Of a stretch of DNA of 64,000 nucleotides, positions 9,736 through 17,713 are shown one piece after another. Made by a program: the position numbers and the translations under genes. The notes below the pieces were generated by a model. That model was given only the letters and a program-made list of their open reading frames with translations, searched no databases and was not told where the DNA came from. The first letter of the stretch is position 1, and every line of letters begins with the position of its first letter. The stretch spans positions 1,448,160-1,512,159 of the forward strand of contig NZ_JALKAN010000001.1 of the NCBI RefSeq assembly GCF_023015965.1, given 5' to 3'. The stretch is from Allomuricauda sp. F6463D. Its GTDB lineage: Bacteria; Bacteroidota; Bacteroidia; Flavobacteriales; Flavobacteriaceae.

Positions 9736-10776
9736 TTAGTCCATTTTTTCCAAAATGGACTTATTGATTTTTTTGATAAGACCCGGACCTTCGTATATAA
9801 AGCCTGTATAAAGTTGTACCAAATCGGCACCCGCATCCAGTTTCTCCAAAGCATCTTCGGGCGAGTGGATTCCCCCAACACCAATAATCGGGAATGCTTT
9901 TTTACTGTTTTCAGACAAAAAGCGAATTACTTCTGTACTTCTATGGGTCAAAGGTTTACCGCTGAGCCCTCCCTTTTCTTCGGACAAGATCAAATGCGAT
10001 TTTAAGCCATTTCGTTCGATGGTGGTATTGGTGGCAATTACGCCATCTATATTCGTATCCGCAACAATTTCAATGATATCCAACAGTTGGTCATCTGTCA
10101 AATCTGGGGCTATTTTTAATAAGATCGGTTTCTCTTTGTTTATTGAACTCTTCGCCAGTTTTTTATTATGACTTTTTAGCTTATTCAATAATTTGGTCAA
10201 AGGCTCCCTATCCTGAAGTTCACGAAGTCCTGGAGTATTGGGAGAACTCACATTGACCACAAAATAATCCACGTGCTCAAACAAGGCTTCAAAACAAATT
10301 AAATAATCCTTGATGGCCTCTTTGTTCGAGGTTATTTTATTTTTACCAATATTCCCTCCGATAATAACTCGATGATTTTTCTTTAGCTGTTCCGCTGCCT
10401 CAAAAACACCCTTATTATTAAATCCCATTCGATTGATGACGGCTTTATCTTCGGGCAAACGAAACAATCGTTTTTTAGGATTTCCAGATTGGGGTTTGGG
10501 TGTTACCGTCCCTATTTCAACAAATCCAAAACCAAAATCAGAAAACTCATTATAAAGTTTGGCATCCTTATCAAATCCTGCAGCAAGCCCTACTGGGTTT
10601 TTAAACTTCACTCCAAAAACCTCACGTTCCAATCTAGGGTCTTTAACGATAAATACTTTCCTAAAAAGCCCACCGAACCCCAATCGCGAAAAAAACTTAA
10701 TAGCCAAAAAAGAAAAGTGGTGCACGGCTTCTGGGTCAAACAAGAAAAGTACCGGGCGAATTAGGATTTTATACAT
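9736..10776 (-). CDS. pyrD: Dihydroorotate dehydrogenase (quinone), class 2
   Basis: FMN enzyme at the inner membrane that oxidises dihydroorotate to orotate with quinone, in pyrimidine synthesis. 346 residues. The N-terminal amphipathic helix region that binds quinone ([16 protein letters not shown]) marks class 2. FMN and substrate motifs: [46 protein letters not shown] with the catalytic serine, and [15 protein letters not shown]. First gene of the probable pyrD-lysE-HMG lyase operon. Confidence 0.95.
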   Translation of the reverse strand: MYKILIRPVLFLFDPEAVHHFSFLAIKFFSRLGFGGLFRKVFIVKDPRLEREVFGVKFKNPVGLAAGFDKDAKLYNEFSDFGFGFVEIGTVTPKPQSGNPKKRLFRLPEDKAVINRMGFNNKGVFEAAEQLKKNHRVIIGGNIGKNKITSNKEAIKDYLICFEALFEHVDYFVVNVSSPNTPGLRELQDREPLTKLLNKLKSHNKKLAKSSINKEKPILLKIAPDLTDDQLLDIIEIVADTNIDGVIATNTTIERNGLKSHLILSEEKGGLSGKPLTHRSTEVIRFLSENSKKAFPIIGVGGIHSPEDALEKLDAGADLVQLYTGFIYEGPGLIKKINKSILEKMD

Positions 10777-10833
10777 TCAAAAGTGGATTTTGGACAAAAA
10801 TAAAAAGTCTTAAAACAGTTATTGACAATTCCA

Positions 10834-11253
10834 TCAATTTTCGTCAACTGACCTATTTATATGGATAGGACGCAACGTTAATTGATTACATAATTTTATA
10901 TAGCGTTCGTATTGGATCCTGCTAAAGCTTGTAAGCAATCGTTTATCAATCAATCGTATATTTTGTTTCATGCTGTCCATTATAGCACTATATTGTTTGG
11001 AAACCGTTAGCAATACCTCTGGGGAACTTTCTTCATTCTTTTTCATTAAAAATTTCGCTCTGTCATTTAATATCTCGTTTCTTACTTTTAATTCAGCACT
11101 CCAATTCTTCAGATTTTCCTGCTGTTCTTCGGTCAACTCAAAAACTTTGGTAATCGTCTCGTTGTCCCGTCCTCCCACTCCCAAAATACAGTCCATTTGG
11201 GAAAATCCGTAAAACCCGGATATCATAAAAAGATAAAAAAATATTGCTTTCAA
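10834..11253 (-). CDS. Exported hypothetical protein
   Basis: 139 residues with a short signal peptide (MKAIFFYLFMISGFYGFSQ). The mature part is helical and charged, with VFELTEEQQENLKNWSAEL and KRLLTSFSRIQYERYIKL. The layout resembles the small periplasmic helical Spy/LTXXQ-like proteins, but no LTXXQ pair is convincing. Function unknown. It is separate from pyrD (57 bases) and divergent from pepT. Confidence 0.65.
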   Translation of the reverse strand: MKAIFFYLFMISGFYGFSQMDCILGVGGRDNETITKVFELTEEQQENLKNWSAELKVRNEILNDRAKFLMKKNEESSPEVLLTVSKQYSAIMDSMKQNIRLIDKRLLTSFSRIQYERYIKLCNQLTLRPIHINRSVDEN

Positions 11254-11356
11254 TTAAGGTTGATGTTAATGGTTTACGAAAGATACTTATTAATGCCTTT
11301 GATTTGCAAAATTACATTTGAATAAGCATTATTTTTGATAAAACGCAACACTTACC

Positions 11357-12586
11357 ATGGAGAAATTATTACCTAGATTTTTGGAATATGTGACGATTGA
11401 CACCCAAAGCGACCCCTATTCCAAAACCACACCCAGTACAGAAAAACAATGGGACCTTGCTAAAAAATTGGTCTTGGAACTCCACCAGATCGGCATGCAA
11501 GAGGTCTCCATTGACGAGAATGCCTACATTATGGCCACTTTACCCAGCAATCTGGACAAAAAGGTACCCACCATCGGTTTTGTTTCACACTTTGACACGT
11601 CACCTGATTTTTCAGGTAAAAACGTGAAGCCACAGATCATTGAAAATTATGATGGGAACGATATCGTACTAAACCAACTGAAAAAAATTAGTTTATCTCC
11701 CGATTATTTTGAAGACCTCAAAGCTTACGAAGGCCAAACCTTGATCACTACGGACGGCACAACTTTGTTGGGGGCGGATGACAAAGCAGGTATTACAGAA
11801 ATAATCACTGCAATGGAGTATTTGATAAACCACCCCGAGATCAAGCATGGAAAAATACGTATTGCCTTTACACCGGACGAAGAAATAGGTAGGGGCGCCC
11901 ATAAGTTCGATGTGGAAAAATTTGGTGCCGAATGGGCTTACACCATGGATGGCAGCCAAGTGGGCGAACTGGAATATGAAAACTTTAATGCGGCCAAGGC
12001 CACGGTTACCATAACGGGAAAAAGTGTACATCCCGGCTATGCCAAAAATAAAATGGTTAATGCTATAGGAATCGCCAACGATTTTATGACTCACCTACCT
12101 CCCAGCGAAGTCCCTGAACACACCACGGGCAGGGAAGGTTTTTTCCACGTACACAAAATAAAGGGTGAAATTGAAAAAGCAGAGATAGAGCTCATTATCC
12201 GTGATCATGATGCAGTACATTTTGAGGCCAGAAAGGATCTATTGAACGACATCAAGGACAAACTCAATAAAAAATATGGAGATTTCATAAGCTTGACCAT
12301 TGAAGACCAATACAAAAATATGCGAGAAAAGGTAGAACCGGTGTTTCATATTGTGGAAATTGCCGAGGAGGCCATGAAATCGCTTCAAATTGAACCGATC
12401 ATTAAACCTATTCGGGGAGGTACGGATGGATCACAACTAAGTTTTATGGGGCTGCCCTGTCCCAATATCTTCGCTGGCGGACATAATTTTCATGGCAAAT
12501 ATGAGTATATTCCTTTGGAAAGTATGGAGAAAGCTGTGATGGTTATCGTAAAAATTTGCGAACTTACCGCAAGTCAAATCAAGTAG
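11357..12586 (+). CDS. pepT: Peptidase T (tripeptide aminopeptidase)
   Basis: M20B zinc aminopeptidase that removes the N-terminal residue of tripeptides in the cytoplasm. 409 residues. The two-zinc site can be read in order: [16 protein letters not shown] (bridging Asp), [11 protein letters not shown] (catalytic Glu and ligand), YTMDGSQ, and the C-terminal [12 protein letters not shown] histidine. The dimerisation lid domain lies in the middle. Followed directly by the YdeI-like gene. Confidence 0.96.
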   Translation: MEKLLPRFLEYVTIDTQSDPYSKTTPSTEKQWDLAKKLVLELHQIGMQEVSIDENAYIMATLPSNLDKKVPTIGFVSHFDTSPDFSGKNVKPQIIENYDGNDIVLNQLKKISLSPDYFEDLKAYEGQTLITTDGTTLLGADDKAGITEIITAMEYLINHPEIKHGKIRIAFTPDEEIGRGAHKFDVEKFGAEWAYTMDGSQVGELEYENFNAAKATVTITGKSVHPGYAKNKMVNAIGIANDFMTHLPPSEVPEHTTGREGFFHVHKIKGEIEKAEIELIIRDHDAVHFEARKDLLNDIKDKLNKKYGDFISLTIEDQYKNMREKVEPVFHIVEIAEEAMKSLQIEPIIKPIRGGTDGSQLSFMGLPCPNIFAGGHNFHGKYEYIPLESMEKAVMVIVKICELTASQIK

Positions 12587-12588
12587 TT

Positions 12589-13179
12589 GTGGACAAATCC
12601 GAAAAATTAGACGCCTATTATAAAAAAGAAGACCCGTTTAAAGATGGAATTACGCTCTTAAGGGGAATTGCACTTAAAACGGAAGCCGAAGAGGATTTTA
12701 AATGGAGCATTCCGGTGTACATCCTCAATGGTAAAAATGTTTTTGGAATTTGTAAGTTCAAGAGCCATTTTGGAATTTGGTTTTTTAACGGAGTGTTTTT
12801 AAAAGACCCAAAAAAAGTATTGGAAAATGCACAGGAAGGCAAAACCAAAGGTATGCGGCATTGGAAATTCCAAAGTTTGGACGAAATAGACCCAAAAAGT
12901 GTGTTGGCCTACATGAAAGAGGCTTTGGAAAACCAAAAAAAGTGGTTGGAAGTAAAGGCGGAAAAAACTAAAAAAATTGCCATACCAGAACTATTGCAAT
13001 GCGAATTGAGCAAGGATGCCGCACTAAAATCAGCTTTTGAAAAGCTGACACCCTATAAGCAAAAAGAATTCTGTGAACACCTGACCGATGCCAAACAAGA
13101 GAAAACCAAACTCCGCCGCTTGGCAAAAATTCTTCCTATGATCATAACAGGAACTGGCCTGCATGATGCCTATCGGTAG
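12589..13179 (+). CDS. YdeI/DUF1801-like protein
   Basis: About 196 residues. The N-terminal half is a DUF1801-type domain (FKWSIPVYILNGKNVFGICK...HFGIWFFNGVFL), the C-terminal half a YdeI/OmpD-associated helical tail (FEKLTPYKQKEFCEHL, KLRRLAKILPMI). Biochemical role unknown. Start: the GTG at 12589 follows the pepT stop by two bases and gives VDKSEKLDAYYKK; a TTG at 12556 overlapping pepT is less likely. Coupled translation with pepT is plausible. A decayed second copy of its 3' end lies at 14370-14511. Confidence 0.82.
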   Translation: MDKSEKLDAYYKKEDPFKDGITLLRGIALKTEAEEDFKWSIPVYILNGKNVFGICKFKSHFGIWFFNGVFLKDPKKVLENAQEGKTKGMRHWKFQSLDEIDPKSVLAYMKEALENQKKWLEVKAEKTKKIAIPELLQCELSKDAALKSAFEKLTPYKQKEFCEHLTDAKQEKTKLRRLAKILPMIITGTGLHDAYR

Positions 13180-13333
13180 GGTTTCTAAAAATCCGTCAAT
13201 TCAAATAGGGTATTGGTCAATTAGTGCTTGAATATTGAGAATATTTTAGCCAACTTCCTTTATTATTGGATATAAATTTTTCAAACTAATTTATTTATAT
13301 AGTGGAAGTTGGAGTGTATTTGAGATAATCTAG

Positions 13334-14275
13334 ATGGAAAATAAAAATAAATCCACAGGGAAACTTATTTTGAAAGGATGTTTATTCTCACTTTTAGGTT
13401 TTATTTCTTTAATGTTTTTAATAGCTATAATTTCAGTAATCTTTTTCCCAGATGATGAAGCTAACGAAAATTATAATGAGGCAAAAATAGAGTTTGAATC
13501 AAAAAACTACGAAAAAGCTTTAAGTTTAGTTAATGAAAGTATTAAACTTGACAGTTTAAACATAAATTCGGACTATTTCATTCTAAAAGGGAAAATTGAA
13601 AAGAATCAAGGAGATACAATACAATTTAAACGAGATTTTAATATTGCCTTAAATTCAATTAAGAATGACACAGTTAAGTATAACAAAATTATAGAACTTC
13701 ACGAATGGAGTCTTTCGCAAAAGGACACAGTTTACTCTAAAGAATTGTTGAAAGTAAGCTTATTTTCATTTTCTACTAAAGACAGTACAAACTATACTAA
13801 TTCACACTTAAACGCACACAATAAGTATTTAGATTTAAGAGATACTATTGCTGGTTTAGATAGTTACATAAGACTTTGCGATAGTATTCCAAATCCATTG
13901 ATATTTAATCAAATTGGGATATATTATTCAAATAAGCAGAATACAAAAAATGCAATTAAATACTATACCAAAGCAATTGAATTAGACACAACAAATGGAG
14001 TTTATTATAATAATTTAGGGATTTCATATGAGAATATTAAAAACAAAAAGCGAGCAATTAAATATTATAGATTAGGTGTTCAATACGAAAATCGAGATGC
14101 TTGTAACAATTTAAGAAATATAACAGCAAAAACTCGTTATAAAAAAATAGCAAGATGTTGGGATGGAACTATGTCTTATTCATCCGGGCGAGGAACTTGT
14201 TCTCATCACGGAGGAGTGAGACGTTATGAAAATGAACCATATAAGGAATATACAATGGATGGAGACTGCAAGTAA
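13334..14275 (+). CDS. Membrane-anchored TPR protein with C-terminal DUF3761 domain
   Basis: 313 residues. One membrane helix at about 16-40, then TPR-like repeats (YNEAKIEFESKNYEKALSLV; later QIGIYYSNKQNTKNAIKYYT and NNLGISYENIKNKKRAIKYY). A small C-terminal module follows (ARCWDGTMSYSSGRGTCSHH, then GGV), which is the DUF3761 pattern. TPRs suggest protein binding; DUF3761 function is unknown. Base composition is clearly more AT-rich than the flanks, with codon use to match. The gene sits between the YdeI-like gene and its broken duplicate, so I infer horizontal acquisition. Confidence 0.75.
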   Translation: MENKNKSTGKLILKGCLFSLLGFISLMFLIAIISVIFFPDDEANENYNEAKIEFESKNYEKALSLVNESIKLDSLNINSDYFILKGKIEKNQGDTIQFKRDFNIALNSIKNDTVKYNKIIELHEWSLSQKDTVYSKELLKVSLFSFSTKDSTNYTNSHLNAHNKYLDLRDTIAGLDSYIRLCDSIPNPLIFNQIGIYYSNKQNTKNAIKYYTKAIELDTTNGVYYNNLGISYENIKNKKRAIKYYRLGVQYENRDACNNLRNITAKTRYKKIARCWDGTMSYSSGRGTCSHHGGVRRYENEPYKEYTMDGDCK

Positions 14276-14369
14276 AACTTTCTACAACACCAGTAACCCT
14301 TTTGCACAAGCAATTGATTTATTTTAAAACCCATCTACTTAAATAAGTTTCTCCCACCCCTCAATTTAG

Positions 14370-14511
14370 CTGTTTTTGAAAAGTTGACACCCTAAGAATT
14401 CTACAAATACCTGACCGATGCCAAACAGGAGACAACCAAACTACGACGCTTGGCAAAATTATTTCAACGATCAAAACGAATTTATATCCTTAGCGGTCTA
14501 ATTAAAACCTA
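14370..14511 (+). pseudogene. Decayed duplicate of the YdeI-like gene's 3' end
   Basis: Translating 14370 onward gives VFEKLTP, stop, then EFYKYLTDAKQETTKLRRLA, matching residues near the C-terminus of the YdeI-like protein (13035-13140). Relative to it there is a 9-base deletion that creates the in-frame stop, plus many substitutions. No start or N-terminal part remains. It marks one side of the inserted TPR/DUF3761 segment. Confidence 0.75.
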
Positions 14512-14536
14512 AACAGAAGTTTCCACATAGATTTTA

Positions 14537-14649
14537 TCATACAGATACGTATGATTTTAATTTATTAAGAATACATATACGTATTCTTTTATTTGTTTTT
14601 TTATACATATTTGTATACTTTTGAGTCAAAACATACAAATAATATGTAT
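14537..14649 (+). promoter_or_regulatory. Phased operator array upstream of mobile mystery protein A
   Basis: Inverted repeats ATAC-N6-GTAT occur at 14537-14554 (TCATAC/GTATGA), 14567-14588 (AAGAATAC/GTATTCTT) and 14601-14618 (TTATAC/GTATAC). A looser copy (ATAC-N9-GTAT) is at 14633-14649. Centres are 32, 32 and about 31.5 bases apart, three helical turns. The third site covers the -7 element, so a repressor, most likely the XRE protein encoded next, is expected to bind. Confidence 0.7.
14592..14623 (+). promoter_or_regulatory. Promoter of the mobile mystery A/B pair
   Basis: TTTG (14592-14595), 20 bases, then TACTTTTG (14616-14623), an exact Bacteroidota -33/-7 pair. Predicted start is about 14630, some 30 bases before the ATG at 14663. 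Confidence 0.75.
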
Positions 14650-14662
14650 TAAAATTCGATAA

Positions 14663-15124
14663 ATGAGAAACAAGAAAAAGCTGCTCATAGAACAACTGGA
14701 CCAAAAATTGGCGAATTTCAAAGATGCAGATACGGTTCTGATCCCACCAAAAGGATGGGTAAATGCTATCAGAACCACTCTTAATATGACGAGGGACCAA
14801 TTAGCTACCAAACTTAACTTAACCAAAGGGGCAATACAAAAAATCGAGGAGCGTGAAGCTACCGGTCAGATAACCATCAATAAATTAAAGGATGTTGGTA
14901 ATGCTTTGAATATGAAATTTGTCTATGGTTTTATTCCCAAAGATGGAACCATTGAAAACCTAGTCAACCTAAAGGCTGAAAAACTGGCCAGAAAAATAGT
15001 TTTAAGAACCAACCAAAATATGAAATTAGAAGACCAAGGAATAGGAGATGAAAAAATAACCAATACTATAAAGGAACTTGCCGATGAAATAAAACGAGAG
15101 ATGAGAAAATCATTATGGGATTAG
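14663..15124 (+). CDS. Mobile mystery protein A (XRE-family regulator)
   Basis: 153 residues with a helix-turn-helix at about 30-80: GWVNAIRTTLNMTRDQLATKL, then LTKGAIQKIEERE, TINKLKDVGNALNM. The order and the flanking sequence fit the family named mobile mystery protein A (TIGR02612), always found beside protein B. The C-terminal half is a charged helix that may contact the partner. It overlaps gene B by 10 bases, so the two are translationally coupled. The promoter and operator array before it suggest autoregulation. The pair is scattered among genomes and is thought to move between them. Confidence 0.88.
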   Translation: MRNKKKLLIEQLDQKLANFKDADTVLIPPKGWVNAIRTTLNMTRDQLATKLNLTKGAIQKIEEREATGQITINKLKDVGNALNMKFVYGFIPKDGTIENLVNLKAEKLARKIVLRTNQNMKLEDQGIGDEKITNTIKELADEIKREMRKSLWD

Positions 15125-15711
15125 AATTCAAATATAAAAACGGCCAAACACCCTTGGACGAAGAAGAAAAAGAAGGCCTCAAAATAAAGTCAATTACCAC
15201 TCAAGGAGAACTGGATGAATTCGAGCAATTGAACATTGAAAAAGCTGTGGAATGGACAATTCATACAAAATTGAAGTCTGAAAACATTTTAACCGAAAAG
15301 TTTATTAAAAACTTGCACAAAAGAATGTATAGTGATGTTTGGAAATGGGCAGGTGAATTTAGAAAGACTAAAAAAAACATTGGAATTCATTGGACGCAGA
15401 TTGGGAGTGAATTAAAAAAATTACTTGACGACACTAAATATTGGATAGAAAATAAAACTTTTACGCCTGAAGAAATAGCTATAAGGTTTAAACACCGTAT
15501 AGTATCCATACATTGTTTTCCAAATGGTAATGGAAGACACTCTAGAATGATGGCGGACATTATTATGGAATCAATATTTGGAAATGAAATATTTTCTTGG
15601 AATCAATCAAATATGGTTAAAGCCAACGAAACAAGAAATCAATACATAAAAGCCTTAAGAGAAGCTGATAATGGTAATTTCAATGAGTTAATTGAGTTTG
15701 CAAGAAACTAA
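15115..15711 (+). CDS. Mobile mystery protein B (Fic-domain protein)
   Basis: 198 residues. The Fic core is complete: HCFPNGNGRHSR at residues 133-144 fits HxFx(D/N)GNGRxxR, with the active-site His, the anion-binding loop and the Arg present. Such proteins transfer AMP or another nucleotide part to target proteins. It matches mobile mystery protein B (TIGR02613). I see no (S/T)xxxE(G/N) inhibitory helix in it, so restraint may come from protein A or from repression. Together the two look like a toxin-antitoxin-type module, which is inference. Confidence 0.88.
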   Translation: MGLEFKYKNGQTPLDEEEKEGLKIKSITTQGELDEFEQLNIEKAVEWTIHTKLKSENILTEKFIKNLHKRMYSDVWKWAGEFRKTKKNIGIHWTQIGSELKKLLDDTKYWIENKTFTPEEIAIRFKHRIVSIHCFPNGNGRHSRMMADIIMESIFGNEIFSWNQSNMVKANETRNQYIKALREADNGNFNELIEFARN

Positions 15712-15753
15712 TACCCTCACACTTTAAAAGTAATATTATCTCCTTTAACTATT

Positions 15754-15948
15754 TTAAATTATTTTTTGAAACATATCAATGTTACTTCGACCGTATACAT
15801 TTAATGCGTCAATCCTATATGGTATATAGTGATCCATTCTCATTCCAATACTCGATGGTATAGCTTTGAATGTTAGTTTTGGAAGGACATAATGATGGAT
15901 TTGAAATTTACCTCTACATTCTAATCTCAAACTTTCAATGATAATTTT
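15754..15948 (-). pseudogene. Possible gene relic, 64-codon open frame without a start
   Basis: Reading minus from 15948 gives an open frame of 64 codons to a TAA at 15754, with no stop, containing GKFQIHHYVLPKLTFKAIPS and GMRMDHYIPYRIDALNVYGR. A TAG lies directly in front and there is no good start. The residue mix looks protein-like, so this may be the 3' end of a lost gene brought in with the mobile pair. Family not recognised. Confidence 0.3.
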
Positions 15949-15986
15949 CTATTTAAAAGTGCATCCTTTGCCATGCAACACTGGAT

Positions 15987-16016
15987 TTTGACCTTGACCA
16001 TAAACCCGTATCTTTG
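15987..16016 (+). promoter_or_regulatory. Promoter of the cyclophilin-FKBP gene
   Basis: TTTG (15987-15990), 18 bases, TATCTTTG (16009-16016). Both elements fit the Bacteroidota consensus, 54 bases before the ATG. Confidence 0.7.
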
Positions 16017-16070
16017 CAGCCTTGGAAAAATCCATGAATTTAGTTTCTAATAATCTATTAATCAAATAAA

Positions 16071-17003
16071 ATGCAAGACGGAATCTACGCAAAGTTCAAT
16101 ACCACCAAAGGTGAGATACTTGTAAATCTCACATACGATAAGACACCGGGAACGGTGGGCAACTTTGTTGCTCTGGCCGAGGGAAACATGGAAAACACTG
16201 TAAAACCTCAAGGCAAACCTTATTACGATGGATTAAAATTCCACAGGGTAATTCCCGATTTTATGATTCAGGGCGGGTGCCCAACAGGAACAGGAACGGG
16301 CGATCCTGGTTATAAGTTTGATGATGAGTTCCATCCAGATTTGCTGCACGATACCCCCGGAATACTTTCAATGGCCAACGCAGGCCCGGGAACCAATGGT
16401 AGCCAATTTTTTATTACACATGTAGCCACGCCTTGGTTAGACAATAAGCACACCGTATTTGGTCGTGTTGTGGAAGGTCAGGATATCGTAGACGCAATTG
16501 CACAGGGTGATGCCATCACAACATTGGAAATTGTAAGGGTTGGTGAAACAGCCAAAAATTGGAACGCCATAGAAGCCTTTAGAGGTTTTGAAGGCGCAAG
16601 AGAAAAACGTATTGCCGAACAAAAAGCCCAAGCAGAGGCCGAAATGGAAAAATTGGCTGCCGGTTTTGAGAAAACGGATAGTGGATTGCGTTACAAAATC
16701 ATACAAAAAGGAAGTGGTGCCAAAGCCGAAAAAGGTAAAATGGTTTCTGTACATTACGAAGGAGCCTTGGTTGATGGACAAGTTTTTGACTCCTCCTACA
16801 AGAGAAAACAACCTATCGATTTTGCTTTGGGTGTTGGACAAGTAATCCCAGGATGGGATGAGGGTATAGGCCTACTTCAAGTTGGTGATAAAGCCAGATT
16901 TGTAGTTCCGTCGCACTTGGCTTATGGCAGCGCAGGAGCAGGAGGAGTTATTCCTCCAGATGCAACTTTGATTTTTGACGTGGAATTGATGAACGTAAAA
17001 TAA
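16071..17003 (+). CDS. Peptidylprolyl isomerase, cyclophilin-FKBP fusion
   Basis: Two unrelated proline isomerases in one 310-residue chain. Residues about 5-165 form a cyclophilin domain ([35 protein letters not shown]). Residues about 200-310 form an FKBP domain ([39 protein letters not shown], ending [13 protein letters not shown]). They are joined by a charged helical linker ([19 protein letters not shown]). No signal peptide, so cytoplasmic. It probably assists folding of nascent or stressed proteins. A terminator follows. Confidence 0.93.
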   Translation: MQDGIYAKFNTTKGEILVNLTYDKTPGTVGNFVALAEGNMENTVKPQGKPYYDGLKFHRVIPDFMIQGGCPTGTGTGDPGYKFDDEFHPDLLHDTPGILSMANAGPGTNGSQFFITHVATPWLDNKHTVFGRVVEGQDIVDAIAQGDAITTLEIVRVGETAKNWNAIEAFRGFEGAREKRIAEQKAQAEAEMEKLAAGFEKTDSGLRYKIIQKGSGAKAEKGKMVSVHYEGALVDGQVFDSSYKRKQPIDFALGVGQVIPGWDEGIGLLQVGDKARFVVPSHLAYGSAGAGGVIPPDATLIFDVELMNVK

Positions 17004-17023
17004 AATATCCGCCATAAGAATTT

Positions 17024-17053
17024 AAAAAGCTTCCTAAATGGGAGCTTTTTTAT
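17024..17053 (+). terminator. Terminator of the cyclophilin-FKBP gene
   Basis: AAAAAGCTTCC (17024-17034), five-base loop, GGGAGCTTTTT (17040-17050), then more T. Its A/T arms allow use from both sides, and the stop codon of the convergent microprotein gene lies in it. Confidence 0.85.
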
Positions 17054-17133
17054 TTGGCCTTGTTTACACTCAAGAACAGTAAACAAAGATTAACAGCAAG
17101 CAAAACAGAAAGTATACTAAAAAAAGTGGTCAT
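17050..17133 (-). CDS. Single-helix membrane microprotein, copy 1 (27 aa)
   Basis: Reads MTTFFSILSVLLAVN, then LCLLFLSVNKAK, stop. One hydrophobic helix spans almost the whole protein, followed by a short basic tail. Too short for routine gene calling. Support comes from the parallel copy 73 bases upstream and a third, longer copy at 39772-39951: all share FF-[SG]-[IV]-L, LL, N, LL and SVN at the same spacing although the DNA has diverged. Likely an inner-membrane micropeptide; function unknown. Confidence 0.6.
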   Translation of the reverse strand: MTTFFSILSVLLAVNLCLLFLSVNKAK

Positions 17134-17205
17134 GGTTACAGGTGTTTAATCCGTAACAATCTAACGGATAAAAACCCTACCTATTGCCATGGTCAAATTG
17201 ATAAA

Positions 17206-17292
17206 TTATTTTTTGGAACCGTTAACACTCCAAACCAACAGCAAAGCATTAACAATTAACAGGAACGAAAGTACTCCAAAAAAGGTATCCAT
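17206..17292 (-). CDS. Single-helix membrane microprotein, copy 2 (28 aa)
   Basis: Reads MDTFFGVLSFLLIVN, then ALLLVWSVNGSKK, stop. Same architecture as the copy at 17050-17133: N-terminal FF, a 17-20 residue hydrophobic run with a central Asn, then SVN and lysines. A promoter can be drawn upstream (17344-17374). The two may share one transcript. Function unknown. Confidence 0.62.
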   Translation of the reverse strand: MDTFFGVLSFLLIVNALLLVWSVNGSKK

Positions 17293-17343
17293 TTATAGGG
17301 ATTTACTGGTTATGGGGAACAGTGTCTTTTTAGAGTTAGATAG

Positions 17344-17374
17344 CAAATAGTAGAATGGTTGCGTAGATTTCCAA
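17344..17374 (-). promoter_or_regulatory. Candidate promoter for the tandem microproteins
   Basis: On the minus strand TTG (17374-17372), 19 bases, then TACTATTTG (17352-17344). This has one base more than TAnnTTTG. It overlaps the upstream end of the region just behind the csp terminator. Confidence 0.35.
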
Positions 17375-17384
17375 AAAAATGAAC

Positions 17385-17413
17385 AAAAAAAAGCCCGAGC
17401 TTTGCTCGGGCTT
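17385..17413 (-). terminator. cspA terminator
   Basis: AAGCCCGAGC / GCTCGGGCTT with a 3-base loop, followed on the minus strand by eight T. It lies 26 bases after the csp stop. Confidence 0.88.
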
Positions 17414-17438
17414 TACATATAAAAAAGTATGTTATAAC

Positions 17439-17633
17439 TTAATCCGCAACTTGAACGTTAACGGCGTTTAATCCTTTTTTACCTTGTTGTAGTTCGAATT
17501 CTACAACATCACCTTCTCTAATTTCATCGATTAAACCTGAAATGTGTACGAAGTGATCTGTGTTTGAACCATCTTCAGTGATAAATCCGTAACCTTTAGA
17601 ATCATTGAAGAATTTTACTGTTCCTTTACTCAT
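17439..17633 (-). CDS. cspA: Cold-shock protein
   Basis: 64-residue OB-fold RNA chaperone that melts mRNA structure. Both RNA-binding motifs are present: KGYGFITEDG (RNP1) and DHFVHISGL (RNP2). Length is usual. A -7 element TACATTTG lies upstream at 17670-17663, with a leader of about 30 bases, short for a cold-regulated csp mRNA. Which csp paralogue it is cannot be said. Confidence 0.95.
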   Translation of the reverse strand: MSKGTVKFFNDSKGYGFITEDGSNTDHFVHISGLIDEIREGDVVEFELQQGKKGLNAVNVQVAD

Positions 17634-17662
17634 AATATAAATTGAAAAAATTAATTGAGTTG

Positions 17663-17670
17663 CAAATGTA
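17663..17670 (-). promoter_or_regulatory. -7 element of the csp gene
   Basis: TACATTTG, an exact TAnnTTTG on the minus strand, 30 bases before the ATG. No clear -33 TTG. Confidence 0.5.
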
Positions 17671-17713
17671 CGTTTAATTTATTGATTATCAGTTTTTTTA
17701 TAATAATTTTTTT

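Larger units (their letters stand above)
15712..16070. other. Intergenic stretch with gene relic and the PPIase promoter
   Basis: Holds the open minus-strand relic at 15754-15948 and the promoter at 15987-16016. No other supported feature. The first 250 bases are AT-rich like the mobile pair; composition returns to normal near the promoter. Confidence 0.5.
17004..17438. other. Gap holding two microprotein genes and two terminators
   Basis: This 435-base gap contains a terminator at 17024-17053, two minus-strand small reading frames (17050-17133 and 17206-17292) and the csp terminator at 17385-17413. A small inverted repeat, ATCCGT/ACGGAT at 17149-17169, lies between the two small genes. The gap contains no larger gene. 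Confidence 0.7.

Noticed and set aside
13250-13312. Inverted repeat CCAACTTCC/GGAAGTTGG as a transposon end
   Set aside because: The arms are 46 bases apart within one gap and do not flank a gene, so it is not a terminal repeat pair; kept only as context of the insertion.
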